Source of the DNA: Bacteroidales bacterium
GTDB taxonomy: Bacteria; Bacteroidota; Bacteroidia; Bacteroidales; P3
Reading direction: 5' to 3'
NCBI GenBank assembly: GCA_017545365.1
Contig: JAFWOP010000145.1
Coordinates: forward strand, 1 to 31,452
Length of the DNA stretch: 31,452 bases
Part shown: one piece after another, positions 31,253 through 31,452 of the stretch
Position numbering within the stretch: the stretch's first letter is position 1
Layout of the letters: every line of letters begins with the position of its first letter
The notes under the pieces: model-generated
What the model was told of the DNA's origin: nothing
Database searches by the model: none
Seen by the model: only the letters and a program-made list of their open reading frames with translations
Made by a program: the position numbers and the translations under genes

Positions 31253-31435
31253 GTGTTACAATTTTTTCGCCCTTTTTCGGGGGTAAAACCGCAACAAACG
31301 CCCTAAACATGGGGATTCATGTTTCTTACCCCCCGGAAAAAACTGTAACAATGTTAAACCGATTTAACACTAAAATGCTTGCAAGGAATCTTTTTTCACT
31401 CTAACTTTGCCTACGGAAAGCCGACAACGACGGCT
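31253..31435 (+). repeat. 183-bp control module, copy 2, with promoter
   Basis: This is a gap-free copy of 28897-29079. It keeps the TGTTAAA-CCGA-TTTAACA palindrome (31352-31369) and a promoter TTGC (31379-31382), 19 bp, TAACTTTG (31402-31409). The window ends 17 bp further on, so the gene it drives, probably another lipoprotein of the same set, lies outside. Confidence 0.85.
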
Positions 31436-31452
31436 ACCACACGATAGAAAAA

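Overview
The window looks like a chromosome segment of a Bacteroidales bacterium, most likely Prevotella in the broad sense. The evidence is the promoter type (TTTG or TTGC, 19 bp, then TAnnTTTG, found upstream of many genes), the absence of Shine-Dalgarno sites, a tmRNA tag ending YALAA, and the gene families present (Caps_assemb_Wzi, TupA-type ATP-grasp, WbsX/GH99-like, six-SLBB export protein). The species cannot be fixed from sequence alone.

Layout. 1-1676: the 3' end of an unrecognised gene that appears frameshifted, a run of palindromic units, and a secreted protein gene with its own promoter and a strong terminator. 1755-2150 (minus): ssrA (tmRNA). 2330-16164 (plus): a tightly packed exopolysaccharide or capsule operon. 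It encodes an SLBB export protein, flippase 1, a Wzz-like chain-length protein, flippase 2, a Wzy-like polymerase, a GT4 glycosyltransferase, a WbsX/GH99-like protein, UDP-GlcNAc 2-epimerase (wecB), a second GT-B-like glycosyltransferase and a CapA-family phosphatase. Many of these genes overlap by 1-11 bp. 18010-16161 (minus): a TupA-like ATP-grasp and a GH16 hydrolase, ending tail-to-tail with capA. 18208-19757 (plus): a GT2 glycosyltransferase and the initiating phosphoglycosyltransferase. 23556-20267 (minus): a DegT aminotransferase, a Wzi-family outer-membrane protein and a lipocalin-like lipoprotein. Together these supply initiation (sugar-phosphate transferase), assembly (glycosyltransferases, WecB, DegT), flipping, polymerisation, length control, export (SLBB, Wzi) and trimming (GH16). 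No Wzc-type kinase or Wzb phosphatase is visible.

23951-26971 holds two related secreted proteins (a conserved N-domain, a low-complexity Arg/Gly/Ser/Asn tail, and an HFGG[RK]R end) that flank a histidine phosphatase gene. 28807-27146 (minus) encodes a lipobox-TPR-membrane-coiled-coil-HTH regulator. It diverges from a pair of lipoprotein genes (29151-31142). The 183-bp control region in front of that pair is repeated without gaps at the right edge of the window, which suggests another cassette just outside.

The most unusual signal is a dense set of short repeats that enter coding sequence. An octamer array (consensus AARGTRAC) occurs three times. It encodes the identical tail FKVTR-stop of two unrelated adjacent proteins and is read through inside the aminotransferase. 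A heptamer array (GTTTAGA/GTTGAGA) encodes the C-terminus of the ATP-grasp protein. A REPIN/MITE-like GC-rich inverted element sits in frame inside the histidine phosphatase. Further palindromic families fill nearly every intergenic gap. Function assignments rest on motif recognition by eye; no database search was possible.
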